A stretch of DNA of 64,000 nucleotides from Plazaster borealis (lineage: Eukaryota; Echinodermata; Asteroidea; Forcipulatida; Labidiasteridae). A program made the position numbers and the translations under genes. This document shows, one piece after another, positions 44,050 to 56,158 of this stretch. A model generated the notes under the pieces. That model saw only the letters and a list, made by a program, of their open reading frames with translations, searched no databases and was not told the origin of the DNA. Location of the stretch: assembly GCA_021014325.1 (NCBI GenBank), contig CM037470.1, positions 3,747,647-3,811,646 on the forward strand, read 5' to 3'. Positions within the stretch are counted from its first letter, which is position 1, and every line of letters starts with the position of its first letter.

Positions 44050-45798
44050 AACACTGTTTGACTTTGAAATATTGTCTGGCACATACATTATTGAAATGAA
44101 ATACTAGCAATGTACGCACAAAATAGGACTTGTTAAAATACAATAAGAGGCATAAATCATTGACAATAAAAATACAATAAAAATACAAATCCAAAATTTG
44201 TCTAACCTTACTGTAAACAAAAAGTACAATTGCAACTCAAAAATTTCCAACTGACATATAGTCTTACAAAGACTTGTTAAATGTTACACAGTAATATGCC
44301 AAGGCAATTTAAATGCACAAAAGTCATAAAGTGTATATACACCCTTTTCACAGGTGTAAAATGCATAAGAAAATGCAGTTAGCTGAAAACCTTAAGTTTT
44401 CACATTAATATGTGTGCAACAAAAATCTATTTGACATAAAAACACTTGATCCAAAAGCACAGGCCTACCACTGGCTCTAAAATTATCTGTTTATAAGAAT
44501 AATTAATGTTTAAAAGATCCACAAGGGACACAACTGCCTTCAAAAAGTAAAACAGATCTGCAAAATAGCTTGCATAAAAATGTCAAATATTACATAAAAT
44601 TCCATAAATGGAACTTTACAATTTAAGTAGCACAACATACAATTTAAACAAAATATATCCATTGATGAAGTCCTCAGGTTGATGCAGGGAAGGCAAAAGC
44701 TAGATGGTGACCATCGCATCCATTGTTCGCGATTTAAACGCGAAAACGATTACATCAATCCTCAGGAGAAAACCTATAGACCAGGATTTAAATCCGGGTA
44801 AAAACCGACATAATAATATTCAAATATTCGACTCAATGTTAAAAAGCGTATTGAGTAGCAATATTGAAAAGTGTAGAAAAATGGCAAATACAATCCTGTC
44901 TAAGATGCCATTTGTAGAGACAAAATGGAAAAGAGAGTGAGCCCAAAGGACACGACCCCAAACAGAACTTTTTATTATAAATTATGCTAATCACAAAGTT
45001 GGATCAAACACTTGAACACCGACATATGACATCAAACATATAAAATAATCTCCTGTACTGATTTTAATCCTCCAATACCATAGCACACAATACACAATAT
45101 AATTGTATACACAATGCACAGCACAGTCACTTATATTAAGGGCAAAAGGTCAACACAAAAGGACCCTGGCCACACACAAGTTTACAATGATTCAATCAGA
45201 CCTAAACATGACAATATTTCTGGAATGAAATGATGATTTGATACAGAACAATACTCACAGATAGCTATATGAGCTTATCCCTCCCAGATAAATATTATAT
45301 GGAGCATAGCTCTGACAAAATAGAGAGAAATACCTTGACAAAAAATAAATGAGCTCTCTCTTGCTCAAAGCTAAAATGAAAAAGAGAGTGAGCCCAAAGG
45401 TCGCGACCCCAAACAACTTTTTTAAAATAAATTATGCTAATCACAAAGTTGGATCAGTTACTTGAACACTGAGGGCGCACTTGGGTTCCCTACAGCAGAG
45501 CTGCCCTACAGTAATGTCAGGAAATGGAAATTTTCCTCCATAATATATTTTATAGAATTACTAAATCTTTGTCTTCTAGATTTATTAGCCATTGCAGAAC
45601 CTCACCCAAATTCCTTATCAAAGGTTCCCACAATGAGAGCTCACAAAACTGCTGACCAAAGTTAATGGATATGTCCATGTTCCCCAGAAAAGTAACATAA
45701 ATTTTTAGTAAAATTATAATTATTAGTGAAGGTAATCTGATAACAAGCGAATTACAACAATACCTTTGTAAACCCATTGTTTTAAGGGTGACTGCTCT
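44050..45798. repeat. AT-rich DNA with a duplicated 90-bp block
   Basis: agagagtgagcccaaagg at 44,933 recurs at 45,383, each followed by tttataaattatgctaatca-like sequence and gttggatca. No gene recognised; the open frame at 44,704-44,940 runs into the first copy. Confidence 0.6.
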
Positions 45799-46060
45799 AT
45801 ATTCCGACAACCCTATATTCCGACACCCCTATGTTCCGACAACCCCCTCATGATTTACATGGGGTTAGGGTTAGGGTTAGGGTTAGGGTTAGGGTTAGGG
45901 TTAGGGTTAGGGTTAGCGTTAGGGTTAGGGTTAGCAAAGGGTTAGGGTTAGGGTTAGGGTTAGGGTTAGGGTTAGGGTTAGGGTTAGGGTTAGGGTTAGG
46001 GTTAGGAAAATACACCAGGGTTGTCAGAACATAGGGGTGTCGGAACATAGGGGTGTAACC
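45799..46060. repeat. Interstitial telomere-like array inside an inverted repeat
   Basis: About 24 ggttag units at 45,862-46,006, with two variant units (gcgttag; gcaaagg). Left flank: attccgacaaccctatattc, then gacacccctatgttccgac. Right flank: ttgtcagaacataggggtgt, then cggaacataggggtgt. The flanks are reverse complements of each other, so the array is the centre of a foldback structure rather than a bare telomere fusion. Confidence 0.9.
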
Positions 46061-46261
46061 GTTTTAAGGGGTTTTTCCCCACAACCTACTTCCTTATGAC
46101 CAATTATTCCAGTGGGTCAAGTGGAAAAGCTGAGTGTCCCTTATGGACTGCTAGTCCTGAGCCCTGACCTTAACACTGACTTTTTGGGTCAAGTTGGAAG
46201 TTTGAACAGAGAACAAGGAGGACTTCCTTTGTCAGCTAATTTTTAAGGTACACCACCCCAG

Positions 46262-46760
46262 GATAGGTGACTATGGTGTTCACCTTTGTTCCGTTTTTTG
46301 TTACTGTCGCATTTTTTTTCTCAGCACACTTTGTTTGCTTCGCATTTTTTCAGTCGCATTTTTTTTCAATCACATTTTTTTCCTGTTGCTTCTTTCCCGT
46401 CTCATTTTTATTTCTGTGGCATTCGTTTTCTGTCAATTTTGTTTCCTGTTGCATTTTTTTCCCCCGTCTCATTTTTTTGGTCACATTTCTCCCCCCCCCC
46501 CACATTTGTTTTGATGCGCCACATTTTTTTTCGCGGAGGAGGTTGAACTTTGACCCTAAGTACAGCTCCACTCATTTCAGCCAGCGACAAGCCTATGGTG
46601 TTCCATATGTGCTACCTTTTGTCAGATTTTTAAAAACTTAAAAAGAATTTTTTTTGTTACGTTTCTTTTTTTTAATCCTATTTTTTTTGTTTAACGTCGT
46701 ATCTTTTTTTTGTCGCATTTTTTGGGGGGTCGTTTTTTTATTTTTTGCATTTCTTTTTGC
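46262..46760. repeat. T-rich low-complexity tract
   Basis: Irregular repetition of cgcatttttt / cacatttttt / cccgtctcatttttt. The open frames through it (e.g. 46,267-46,641) are low-complexity Phe/Ser/His strings, not genes. Confidence 0.8.
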
Positions 46761-46810
46761 AAAACAACCAACATAAAAGAGAAAGTAGCGTTACATAAGT
46801 AGAAATAGAG

Positions 46811-47345
46811 TTAACCAAATGCTTCTTTATACAGATAGGATTTTAAACTGTTCTTGAATATGCCAAGTGAATTTGAAAGTTTCACAGTTTCAGGTAGGGA
46901 GTTCCAAAACTTCTCTCCCCCATTGATGATTTGCCATTTTTTCCTGAAGGAGCTTTTGTTGTGCAAACCGTAAGCCACGATGCCCTGGGGCATATAATAG
47001 CACAAGATCACTTAAATATGCTGGGGCATCACCTTGTAAAATCTTGAAAATAATGAGGCACAGTTTATGTTTAACTCCTTGTTGGATGGGGAGCCAGTGC
47101 AAGTCGGCAAACACGGGTGTGATGTGGTCTGTTTTCTTGGTGTACGTGATCATCCTTGCCGCGATATTCTGTAGCTGTTGAAGACGAGAGAGGTGTATGC
47201 TGTTAATTCCATATAAAAGCGAGTTGCATGAATCTATCTGGATGTTATAAAAGCATGGACAATGGTTTTGGCAGCATCCCTTGTGAGGTGATCCGGTATT
47301 CTGCCAATATTCCTAATTGACATAAAAATGTTCGATGACTTCTCA
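46811..47345 (-). mobile_element. 5'-truncated LINE fragment (CR1/L2-like RT end)
   Basis: Minus-strand frames read RNIGRIPDHLTRDAAKTIVH, then (after a frame change at about 47,235) DSCNSLLYGIN, ARMITYTKKTDHITPVFADL, HWLPIQQGVKHKL, then LWNSLPE-like FWNSLPETVKLSNS and SLKSYLYKEAFG with a stop. This is the C-terminal end of the RT ORF of CR1/L2/jockey-type non-LTR elements. At least two frame changes; truncated at about 47,345 against a minisatellite. Confidence 0.8.
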
Positions 47346-47470
47346 CTCCAGCCGTCAAACTCCAGCCGCCAAACTCCAGCCGCCAAACTCCAGCCACCAA
47401 ACTCCAGCCACCAAGTTCCAGTCGCCAAACTCCAGCCGTCAAACTCCGCCGTCAAACTCCAAACACCAGA
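47345..47470. repeat. 14-bp minisatellite (ccaaactccagccg)
   Basis: About eight imperfect copies of cgccaaactccagc. It shares the 14-bp length and the caaact start with the large array at 50.5-55.7 kb. Confidence 0.8.
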
Positions 47471-48032
47471 CTGAAATGAAATAAAATTCGGGACAATGTG
47501 TTAAGGAAAATGTGTTTACATGCTGAAAATTGTGCATGGTTTTTCACTATCTCCTCCTGACTCACACAACAGATTAAGCCCAACTTTTCACAGGTTTGTT
47601 ATTTCATGTACATTGTATATGGTTGATCAAACAAAACATGAACACTGTCTGTGACTATTTTGCCCACAATAGTAGTGGGAGGGACTGGCCAGAGGTCAGA
47701 GGTCAGTGACCACGTCCGACCAAATCAAGTATTTTTACATTTGGTCACTAAACTCAAACAGAGGAAAGTTTACCCTACATGTACAAACTGCTCTGTGATT
47801 TTAAAATTGTTTGCCTCCGCTGGATATCCAATCTGGATTGAGCCTGACCAATACTCTGACTATGCATTCATTTCTTGTCCTGTTCTATGATAATTGGTGG
47901 AGTGTTGTGGCCTACTGATGCAGACCTCACTGAACAGATCAGACTTGTTATCATCACCACACAAAAGGACACTTTAAATGTAGTTCCATCAGCCTGCGTG
48001 GCTTACGTTTTGATCTGAAAGTCTCCAAACTA
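47471..48032. other. No recognised feature
   Basis: Open frame at 47,651-47,890 without domain signature; otherwise unremarkable. Confidence 0.35.
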
Positions 48033-48645
48033 TTAACCCTTTCAGCCCCAAGTTCTTTTGACATAAACAACTGCTGTGGCCCACGTTGTTTGACCACTCA
48101 AGCGTGAAGCACACATTCTCACACAACAGGAAGCTTGTGTTCAAAGTTCGATTTTACAAACTCTATTATTACCTTGAAGATGTCATTTTAGAGCATAATA
48201 AGTAATACAAATTGTCTTACTCATTAAATTTCCTTTCATATAATTTAAAAATCAGTGAAATCAGCCAATAAATGCCGAAGTTCTTGGTCTTTGTTTCCCA
48301 AGTGTGTTCTGTAAACCCAGACACTTTTTTGCACACAAACATATGGCGCTCCGTAGGTGCTTGCCATTTCGGATCTTTCCACTCCAATTTGAAGTGATTG
48401 CATAATAGCAACCCCATTACATTTAACCACCATTGGAAAGATCCGATCTTTCTCTTTCCAATGATGGTAAGCTTGGGTATGGAAGGTGAACATGGACAAA
48501 ACTACAGCTTTTTAACAAATGGCCTTTGTGCTCAGGCTTGAGTGCTTTTTTGTGTGTTATCTTGGGCGACTATAGTCGCCATTGGGGCTCAAGCAGGGTA
48601 TAGTGCACAGTCGACTAAAGTCGCCATTGGGGCTGAAAGGGTTAA
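48033..48645. mobile_element. piggyBac-type non-autonomous element with TTAA target duplication
   Basis: TTAA-CCCTTTCAGCCCCAA at the left and TTGGGGCTGAAAGGG-TTAA at the right: 16-bp inverted repeats, TTAA on both sides, CCC/GGG termini. These are hallmarks of piggyBac elements. Near the right end gactatagtcgccattgggg and gactaaagtcgccattgggg form a subterminal duplication. Two minus-strand short frames inside (48,217-48,499) are not clearly transposase. Confidence 0.85.
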
Positions 48646-48779
48646 TGAATGTCAATCACTCAAAAATAACAGCGATGCTGTTGATACCCCTCAGCCCTTA
48701 TGTTGTAGCTACCGCAAAATATCACCAAACCATGTTTGTATACCCAAGCATTGTGACCTTCACATTTAACCTGTGAAAT

Positions 48780-49060
48780 TGAACTCATCACCTTTGACCT
48801 TTTCAACCACAAAACAATCCCAACTTTCCTTTCTCTAAGAGCAACCCCCCACTTAAATTAAGGTCCGGAAACCAGATAGCTATGACTCAACACAAAGACC
48901 TGGACCTTTGACCTTATTCAGCCCCAAAACAACTTTCCTTTCTCTAAGAGCAACCCTCCACCCAAGTTACATGTCCAAATACCCTTTGTAACTCAAGTTA
49001 CAATCCGAAACCATTTAGTTATAACTCACCATCATGACCTAGACCTTGACCTTTTCAAGT
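48780..49060. repeat. Duplicated block, about 115 bp
   Basis: actttcctttctctaagagc occurs at about 48,822 and 48,932 with similar flanks (ctttgacctt). Confidence 0.65.
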
Positions 49061-50330
49061 AAGTGGCATGGAAAATGTTATCTTTGTTATTTTTTTTTCG
49101 GGAATTAAAAGTGCTGGAGAGTGCAGCTTTTTTAATTCAAGCAAAATGAATACAGAAAACTAAAAATAGCGAACGAAGTTCTGAGAAAATCGTATGCGTT
49201 TCAGGATTGTTTATATTTTTGCAATAAAAATAAGCAACACAAATTTGAGGGGTTCTCTTGACGATTGGTGTTGGTATGAGCTTTCTTATCACTGAGTCCC
49301 CAGAATGAAACTAATCAAGAAAGTAGCATGGACAATTTGAATAATCAAAAGCTAACTTTTGTTATTTCTTTATTTAGGAATTTACCTTGCTGGAGAGTGC
49401 AGCTCCTTTACTATAGGCCAGTCAAGACATCTGCTTGTTGCGGGTAGATCACTTTGCCCTTTCGAGATGGTGAGCCTCAGATGCAACACAAACAAACGAT
49501 TAAAACAGTCAGTTTCAGAAAAATTGCTTTACCTGAGAAGTTGGTGTAAACTTCACGCAAAACTGAATACAACAAAATGAAAACAGCCAAGAAAAGTTCT
49601 TGGAAACTCGTGCATATCAGGATTCTTTTGGCTGTTGCCATTAAGATAAGCAACAGACATATGAGGCGGCATCTCAAAGGCCGCAAAGAGTTCTCTTGAC
49701 AATTGGTGCTGGTATGAGCTTTCTTATCACTGAGTCCCCAGAATGAAACTAATCAAGTAAGTGGCATGGACAATTTTAATAATCAAAAGCTAACTTTTGT
49801 TATTTCTTTATTTAGGAATTTACCTTGCTGGATAAGAGTGCAGCTCCTTTACTATATGCCAGTCAAGACATCTACTTGTTGCGGGTAGATCACTTTGCTC
49901 TTTCGAGATGGTGAGCCTCAGATGCAACACAAATAAACGATTAAAACAGTCAGTTTCAGAAAAATTGCTTTACCTGAGAATTTGGTGTAAACCTCAAAAC
50001 TGAATACAACCAAAATGAAAACGCGAAAAAGTTCTCGAACTCGTGCATATCAGGATTCTTTTGGCCATTGCAATCAAGATAAGCAACAGACATATGAGGC
50101 GGCATCTCAATTGCCTCAAAGAGTTCTCTTGACAATTGGTGCTGGTATGAGCTTTTTTATCACTGAATCCCCAGAATGAAACTAATCAAGAAAGTGGCAT
50201 GGACAGTTTTAATAACCAAAAGCTAACTTTCGTTAATTCTTTATTTAGGAATTTACCTTGCTGGAGAGTGCAGCTCCTTTACTGTAGGCCAGTCAAGACA
50301 TCTACTTGTTGACGGGTAGATCTCAGATGC
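49060..50330. repeat. Tandem units of about 435 bp
   Basis: gtggcatgga-type starts at about 49,065 (diverged, short), 49,325, 49,760 and 50,196. Each unit includes atttaggaatttaccttgct, gagagtgcagctcctttact and ccagaatgaaactaatcaag. The last unit is cut by the 14-bp minisatellite and its caatttaccttgctgg part reappears at 55,738. Confidence 0.85.
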
Positions 50331-50459
50331 AAAAAAGAATTCAAACAAAATTCCACAGATGAAAAAAAGTGATTTAATAATGAAAATATCACAACTTCAA
50401 GAGAAGATCTTACACTCTACAAAGAAGAAGATCTTACGGGATAGGGCTTGCACAAACTC

Positions 50460-53400
50460 CAAACTGCAAACTTGAAACTGCAAACATGAACATACAAGCT
50501 GGATACTACAAACTGTTAACTACAAACTGTTACTACAAACTGGAAACTACAAACTGAAAACTACAAACTGGAAACTACAAACTGGAAACTACAAGCTGAA
50601 AACTACAAACTGGTAACTACAAACTGGTAACTACAAACTGGAAACTACAAACTGGAAACTACAAACTGGTAACTACAAACTGGTAACTACAAACTGGAAA
50701 CTACAAACTGGAAACTACAAGCTGGAAACTACAAGCTGGAAACTACAAGCTGGAAACTACAAGCTGGAAACTACAAGCTGGAAACTACAAACTGGAAACT
50801 ACAAACTGGAAACTACAAACTGGAAACTACAAACTGGGAACTACAAACTGGAAACTACAAACTGGAAACTACAAGCTGGAAACTACAAACTGGAAACTAC
50901 AAACTGGAAACTACAAACTGGAAACTACAAACTGGAAACTACAAACTGGAAACTACAAGCTGGTAACTACAAGCTGGTAACTACAAACTGGTAACTACAA
51001 ACTGGAAACTCAGACTGGATACTACAAACTGGAAACTACAAACTGGAAACTACAAACTGGAAACTACAAACTGGAAACTACAAACTGGAAACTACAAACT
51101 GGAAACTACAAACTGGAAACTACAAACTGGAAACTACAAACTGGAAACTACAAACTGGAAACTACAAACTGGAAACTACAAACTGGAAACTACAAACTGA
51201 AAACTACAAACTGAAAACTACAGACTGAAAACTACAGACTGGAAACTACAAACTGGAAACTACAAACTGATAACTACAAGCTGGTAACTACAAGCTGGTA
51301 ACTACAAACTGGAAACTACAAGCTGGAAACTACAAGCTGGAAACTACAAACTGGAAACTACAAACTGGAAACTACAAACTGGAAACTACAAACTGGAAAC
51401 TACAAACTGGAAACTACAAACTGGAAACTACAAACTGGAAACTACAAACTGGAAACTACAAACTGTAAACTACAATCTGGAAACTACAAACTGGAAACTA
51501 CAAACTGGAAACTACAAACTGGAAACTACAAACTGGAAACTACAAACTGGAAACTACAAACTGAAAACTACAAACTGGAAACTACACACTGAAAACTACA
51601 AACTGGAAACTACAAGCTGAAAACTACAAACTGGAAACTACAAACTGGAAACTACAAACTGGATACTACAAACTGGAAACTACAAACTGGAAACTACAAA
51701 CTGGAAACTACAAACTGGAAACTACAAACTGGAAACTACAAACTGGAAACTACAAACTGGAAACTACAAGCTGGAAACTACAAACTGGAAACTACAAACT
51801 GGAAACTACAAACTGGAAACTACAAACTGATAACTACAAGCTGGTAACTACAAACTGGTAACTACAAACTGGAAACTACAAACTGGAAACTACAAACTGG
51901 AAACTACAAACTGGATACTACAAACTAGAAACTACAAACTGGAAACTACAAGCTGAAAACTACAAGCTGAAAACTACAAACTGAAAACTACAAACTGGGT
52001 ACTACAAACTGGATACTACAAACTGGAAACTACAAACTGGAAACTACAAACTGGAAACTACAAACTGGGAACTACAAACTGGAAACTACAAACTGGAAAC
52101 TACAAACTGGGAACTACAAACTGGAAACTACAAACTGGAAACTACAAGCTGGAAACTACAAACTGGAAACTACAAACTGAAAACTACAAACTGGAAACTA
52201 CAAACTGGAAACTACAAACTGGAAACTACAAGCTGGAAACTACAAACTGGAAACTACAAACTGACAACTACAAGCTGGTAACTACAAACTGGTAACTACA
52301 AACTGGAAACTACAAGCTGGAAACTACAAACTGGAAACTACAAACTGGAAACTACAAACTGGAAACTACAAACTGGAAACTACAAACTGGAAACTACAAA
52401 CTGAAACTACAAACTGAAACTACAAACTGGAAACTACAAACTGAAACTACAAACTGGAAACTACAAACTGAAACTACAAACTGGAAACTACAAACTGAAA
52501 CTACAAACTGAAAACTACAAACTGAAACTACAAACTGAAAACTACAAACTGAAACTACAAGCTGAAAACTACAAACTGGAAACTACAAACTGGAAACTAC
52601 AAACTGGATACTACAAACTGGAAAACTACAAACTGAAACTACAAACTGGAAACTACAAACTGAAACTACAAACTGAAACTACAAACTGAAACTACAAACT
52701 GGAAACTACAAGCTGGAAACTACAAACTGGAAACTACAAACTGGAAACTACAAACTGGAAACTACAAACTGATAACTACAAGCTGGTAACTACAAACTGG
52801 TAACTACAAACTGGAAACTACAAACTGGAAACTACAAACTGGAAACTACAAACTGATACTACAAACTAGAAACTACAAACTGGAAACTACAAGCTGAAAA
52901 CTACAAGCTGAAAACTACAAACTGAAAACTACAAACTGGGTACTACAAACTGGATACTACAAACTGAAAACTACAAACTGGAAACTACAAACTGGAAACT
53001 ACAAACTGGGAACTACAAACTGGATACTACAAACTGGAAACTACAAACTGGGAACTACAAACTGGAAACTACAAACTGGAAACTACAAACTGGAAACTAC
53101 AAACTGGAAACTACAAACTGAAAACTACAAACTGGAAACTACAAACTGGAAACTACAAACTGGAAACTACAAGCTGAAAACTACAAACTGAAAACTACAA
53201 ACGGAAAACTACACACGGAAAACTACAACCTGGAAACTACAAACTGGAAGCTCCAAACTGAAACTACTAACTGGGAACTACAAACTGGAAACTACAAACT
53301 GGAAACTACAAACTGGAAACTACAAACTGGAAACTACAAACTGAAACTACAAGCTGAAAACTACAAACTGGAAACTACAAACTGAAAACTACAAACTGAA

Positions 53401-55690
53401 ACTACAAACTGAAACTACAAACTGGTAACTACAAACTGAAACTACAAACTGGAAACTACAAGCTGAAACTACAAACTGGAAACTAAAATCTGGAGACTAC
53501 AAACTGAAACTACAAACTGATAACTACAATCTGGAAACTACAAACTGGATACTACAAACTGGAAACTGCTAACTGGAAACTACAAACTGGAAAACTACAA
53601 ACTGGAAACTACAAACTGAAACTACAAACTGGAAACTACAACCTGAAAACTACAAGCTGTAAACTACAAACTGCAAACTACAAACTGAAAACTACAAACT
53701 GTAAACTACAAACTGGAAACTACAAACTGGAAACTACAAACTGGAAACTACAAACTGGAAACTACAAACTGGAAACTACAAACTGGAAACTACAAACTGG
53801 AAACTACAAACTGGAAACTACAAACTGGAAACTACAAACTGAAAACTACAAACTGAAAACTACAAACTGAAAACTACAAACTGAAAACTACAAACTGGAA
53901 ACTACAAACTGGAAACTACAAACTGGAAACTACAAACTGGAAACTACAAACTGGAAACTACAAACTGGAAACTACAAGCTGAAAACTACAAACTGAAAAC
54001 TACAAACTGGAAACTACAAACTGGAAACTACAAACTGGAAACTACAAACTGGAAACTACAAGCTGGATACTACAAACTGGAAACTACAAACTGGAAACTA
54101 CAAACTGGAAACTACAAACTGGAAACTACAAACTGGAAACTACAAGCTGAAAAGTACAAGCTGAAAGCTACAAACTGAAAACTACAAACTGGATACTACA
54201 AACTGGATACTACAAACTGAAAACTACAAGCTGAAAACTACAAACTGAAAACTACAAACTGGATACTACAAACTGGAAACTACAAACTGGAAACTACAAA
54301 CTGGAAACTACAAACTGGAAACTACAAACTGGAAACTACAAACTGGAAACTACAAACTGGAAACTACAAACTGAAAACTACAAACTGAAAACTACAAACT
54401 GTAAACTACAAACTGGAAACTACAAACTGGAAACTACAAACTGGAAACTACAAACTGGAAACTACAAACTGGAAACTACAAACTGGAAACTACAAACTGG
54501 AAACTACAAACTGGAAACTACAAACTGGAAACTACAAACTGGAAACTACAAACTGGAAACTACAAACTGGATACTACAAACTGGATACTACAAACTGGAA
54601 ACTACAAACTGGAAACTACAAGCTAAAAACTACAAGCTGAAAGCTACAAACTGAAAACTACAAACTGGATACTACAAACTGGATACTACAAACTGAAAAC
54701 TACAAGCTGAAAACTACAAACTGAAAACTACAAACTGGATACTACAAACTGGATACTACAAACTGGAAACTACAAACTGGAAACTACAAACTGGAAACTA
54801 CAAACTGGAAACTACAAACTGGAAACTACAAACTGGAAACTACAAGCTGAAAACTACAAACTGAAAACTACAAACTGAAAACTACAAACTGAAAACTACA
54901 AACTGGAAACTACAAACTGGATACTACAAACTGGAAACTACAAACTGGAAACTACAAACTGGAAACTACAAACTGGAAACTACAGACTGGAAACTACAAG
55001 CTGGAAACTACAAACTGAAAACTACAAACTGAAAACTACAAGCTGGAAACTACAAACTGGATACTACAAACTGGATACTACAAACTGGAAACTACAAACT
55101 GGAAACTACAAGCTAAAAACTACAAACTGAAAACTACAAGCTGGAAACTACAAACTGAAACTACAATCTGTTAACTACAAACTTTAAACTACAAACTGTA
55201 AACTACAAACTTGAAACTACAAACTGGAAACTACAAACTGGAAACTACAAACTGAAAACTACAAACTGAAAACTACAAACTGAAAACTACAAACTGGAAA
55301 CTACAAACTGGAAACTACAAACTGGAAACTACAAACTGATAACTACAAGCTGGTAACTACAAGCTGGAAACTACAAACTGGAAACTACAAGCTGAAAACT
55401 ACAAACTGAAAACTACAAGCTGGAAACTACAAACTGGAAACTACAAACTGGAAACTACAAACTGGAAACTGCAAACTGGAAACTGCAAACTGGAAACTAC
55501 AAACTGGAAACTGCAAACTGGAAACTACAAACTGGAAACTACAAACTGGAAACTACAATCTGGAAACTGCAAACTGGAAACTACAAACTGGAAACTACAA
55601 ACTGGAAACTACAATCTGGAAACTACAAACTGGAAACTACAAACTAGAAACTACAAACTGGAAACTACAAACTGGAAACTACAAAGTTCA
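50460..55690. repeat. 14-bp minisatellite, 5.2 kb
   Basis: Consensus aaactacaaactgg, roughly 370 units if 14 bp throughout; frequent variants aagctgg, aactgata, ctggtaact and 13-bp forms lacking one g. Higher-order duplication is visible: the run beginning ctgataactacaagctgg at about 51,828 and ending gggtactacaaactggat recurs at about 52,769. No ATG-initiated gene. Confidence 0.97.
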
Positions 55691-55737
55691 ATGTTCACAC
55701 TCCAAGCTCCAAACTCCAAGCACCAAACTCCAAGCAC

Positions 55738-55830
55738 CAATTTACCTTGCTGGAAAGTGCAGCTCCTTTACTATAGGCCTGACGGGTAGATCTCTTTGGA
55801 GAAGGTGAGCATACTGCAACACAAAATACA
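55738..55830. repeat. Continuation of the 435-bp unit after the minisatellite
   Basis: caatttaccttgctggaaag, gcagctcctttactatagg, gacgggtagatctctttgga and gcaacacaaa match the units at 49.4-50.3 kb. Confidence 0.8.
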
Positions 55831-55859
55831 ATTAAAACAGTTCATTTCAGATAAATTGC

Positions 55860-56158
55860 TTTTAAGTAGGCCATTACATGACCATGCATCACCGGTTTGG
55901 TGCCCGGCCTTGTCCAACCAACAAGACACTTTGGAAAGAGTTCATTTGAGTTTTCTTTTTTGTCTAGGTATTCCTAGAAAGGCTTTAAATATTCCTGACA
56001 AAGAACAGTGTTATCCAGTCCGATATATAAAGTTGGGACTTTCATTGTTAAATAACAGGGTCCATTTCCGTGCCAGTTTGGGGTTAAATTGCTTCTATAA
56101 ATGTTTGATTTACCAATTGCTAATTGTTGTTGTTTACCCTATAGACATTATGATGTAG
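55860..56158 (+). pseudogene. Non-LTR retrotransposon RT fragment (probable)
   Basis: The open frame has HASPVWCPALSNQQDTLERV, followed by SLLNNRVHFRASLGLNCFY and KCLI. The spacing and words resemble the RT end of jockey/RTE-type LINE ORFs (a YxSPVW motif, then a later LPSLxxRR..LxxLYKxL-like region). Diverged; no clear LINE tail is seen. Confidence 0.45.

Noticed and set aside
45831..46048. ORFs of VRVRV and NPNPN repeats
   Set aside because: They are translations of the TTAGGG-type array.
46267..46641. Plus-strand ORF of 124 codons rich in Phe and Ser
   Set aside because: Low-complexity T-rich DNA; no domain, no splice context.
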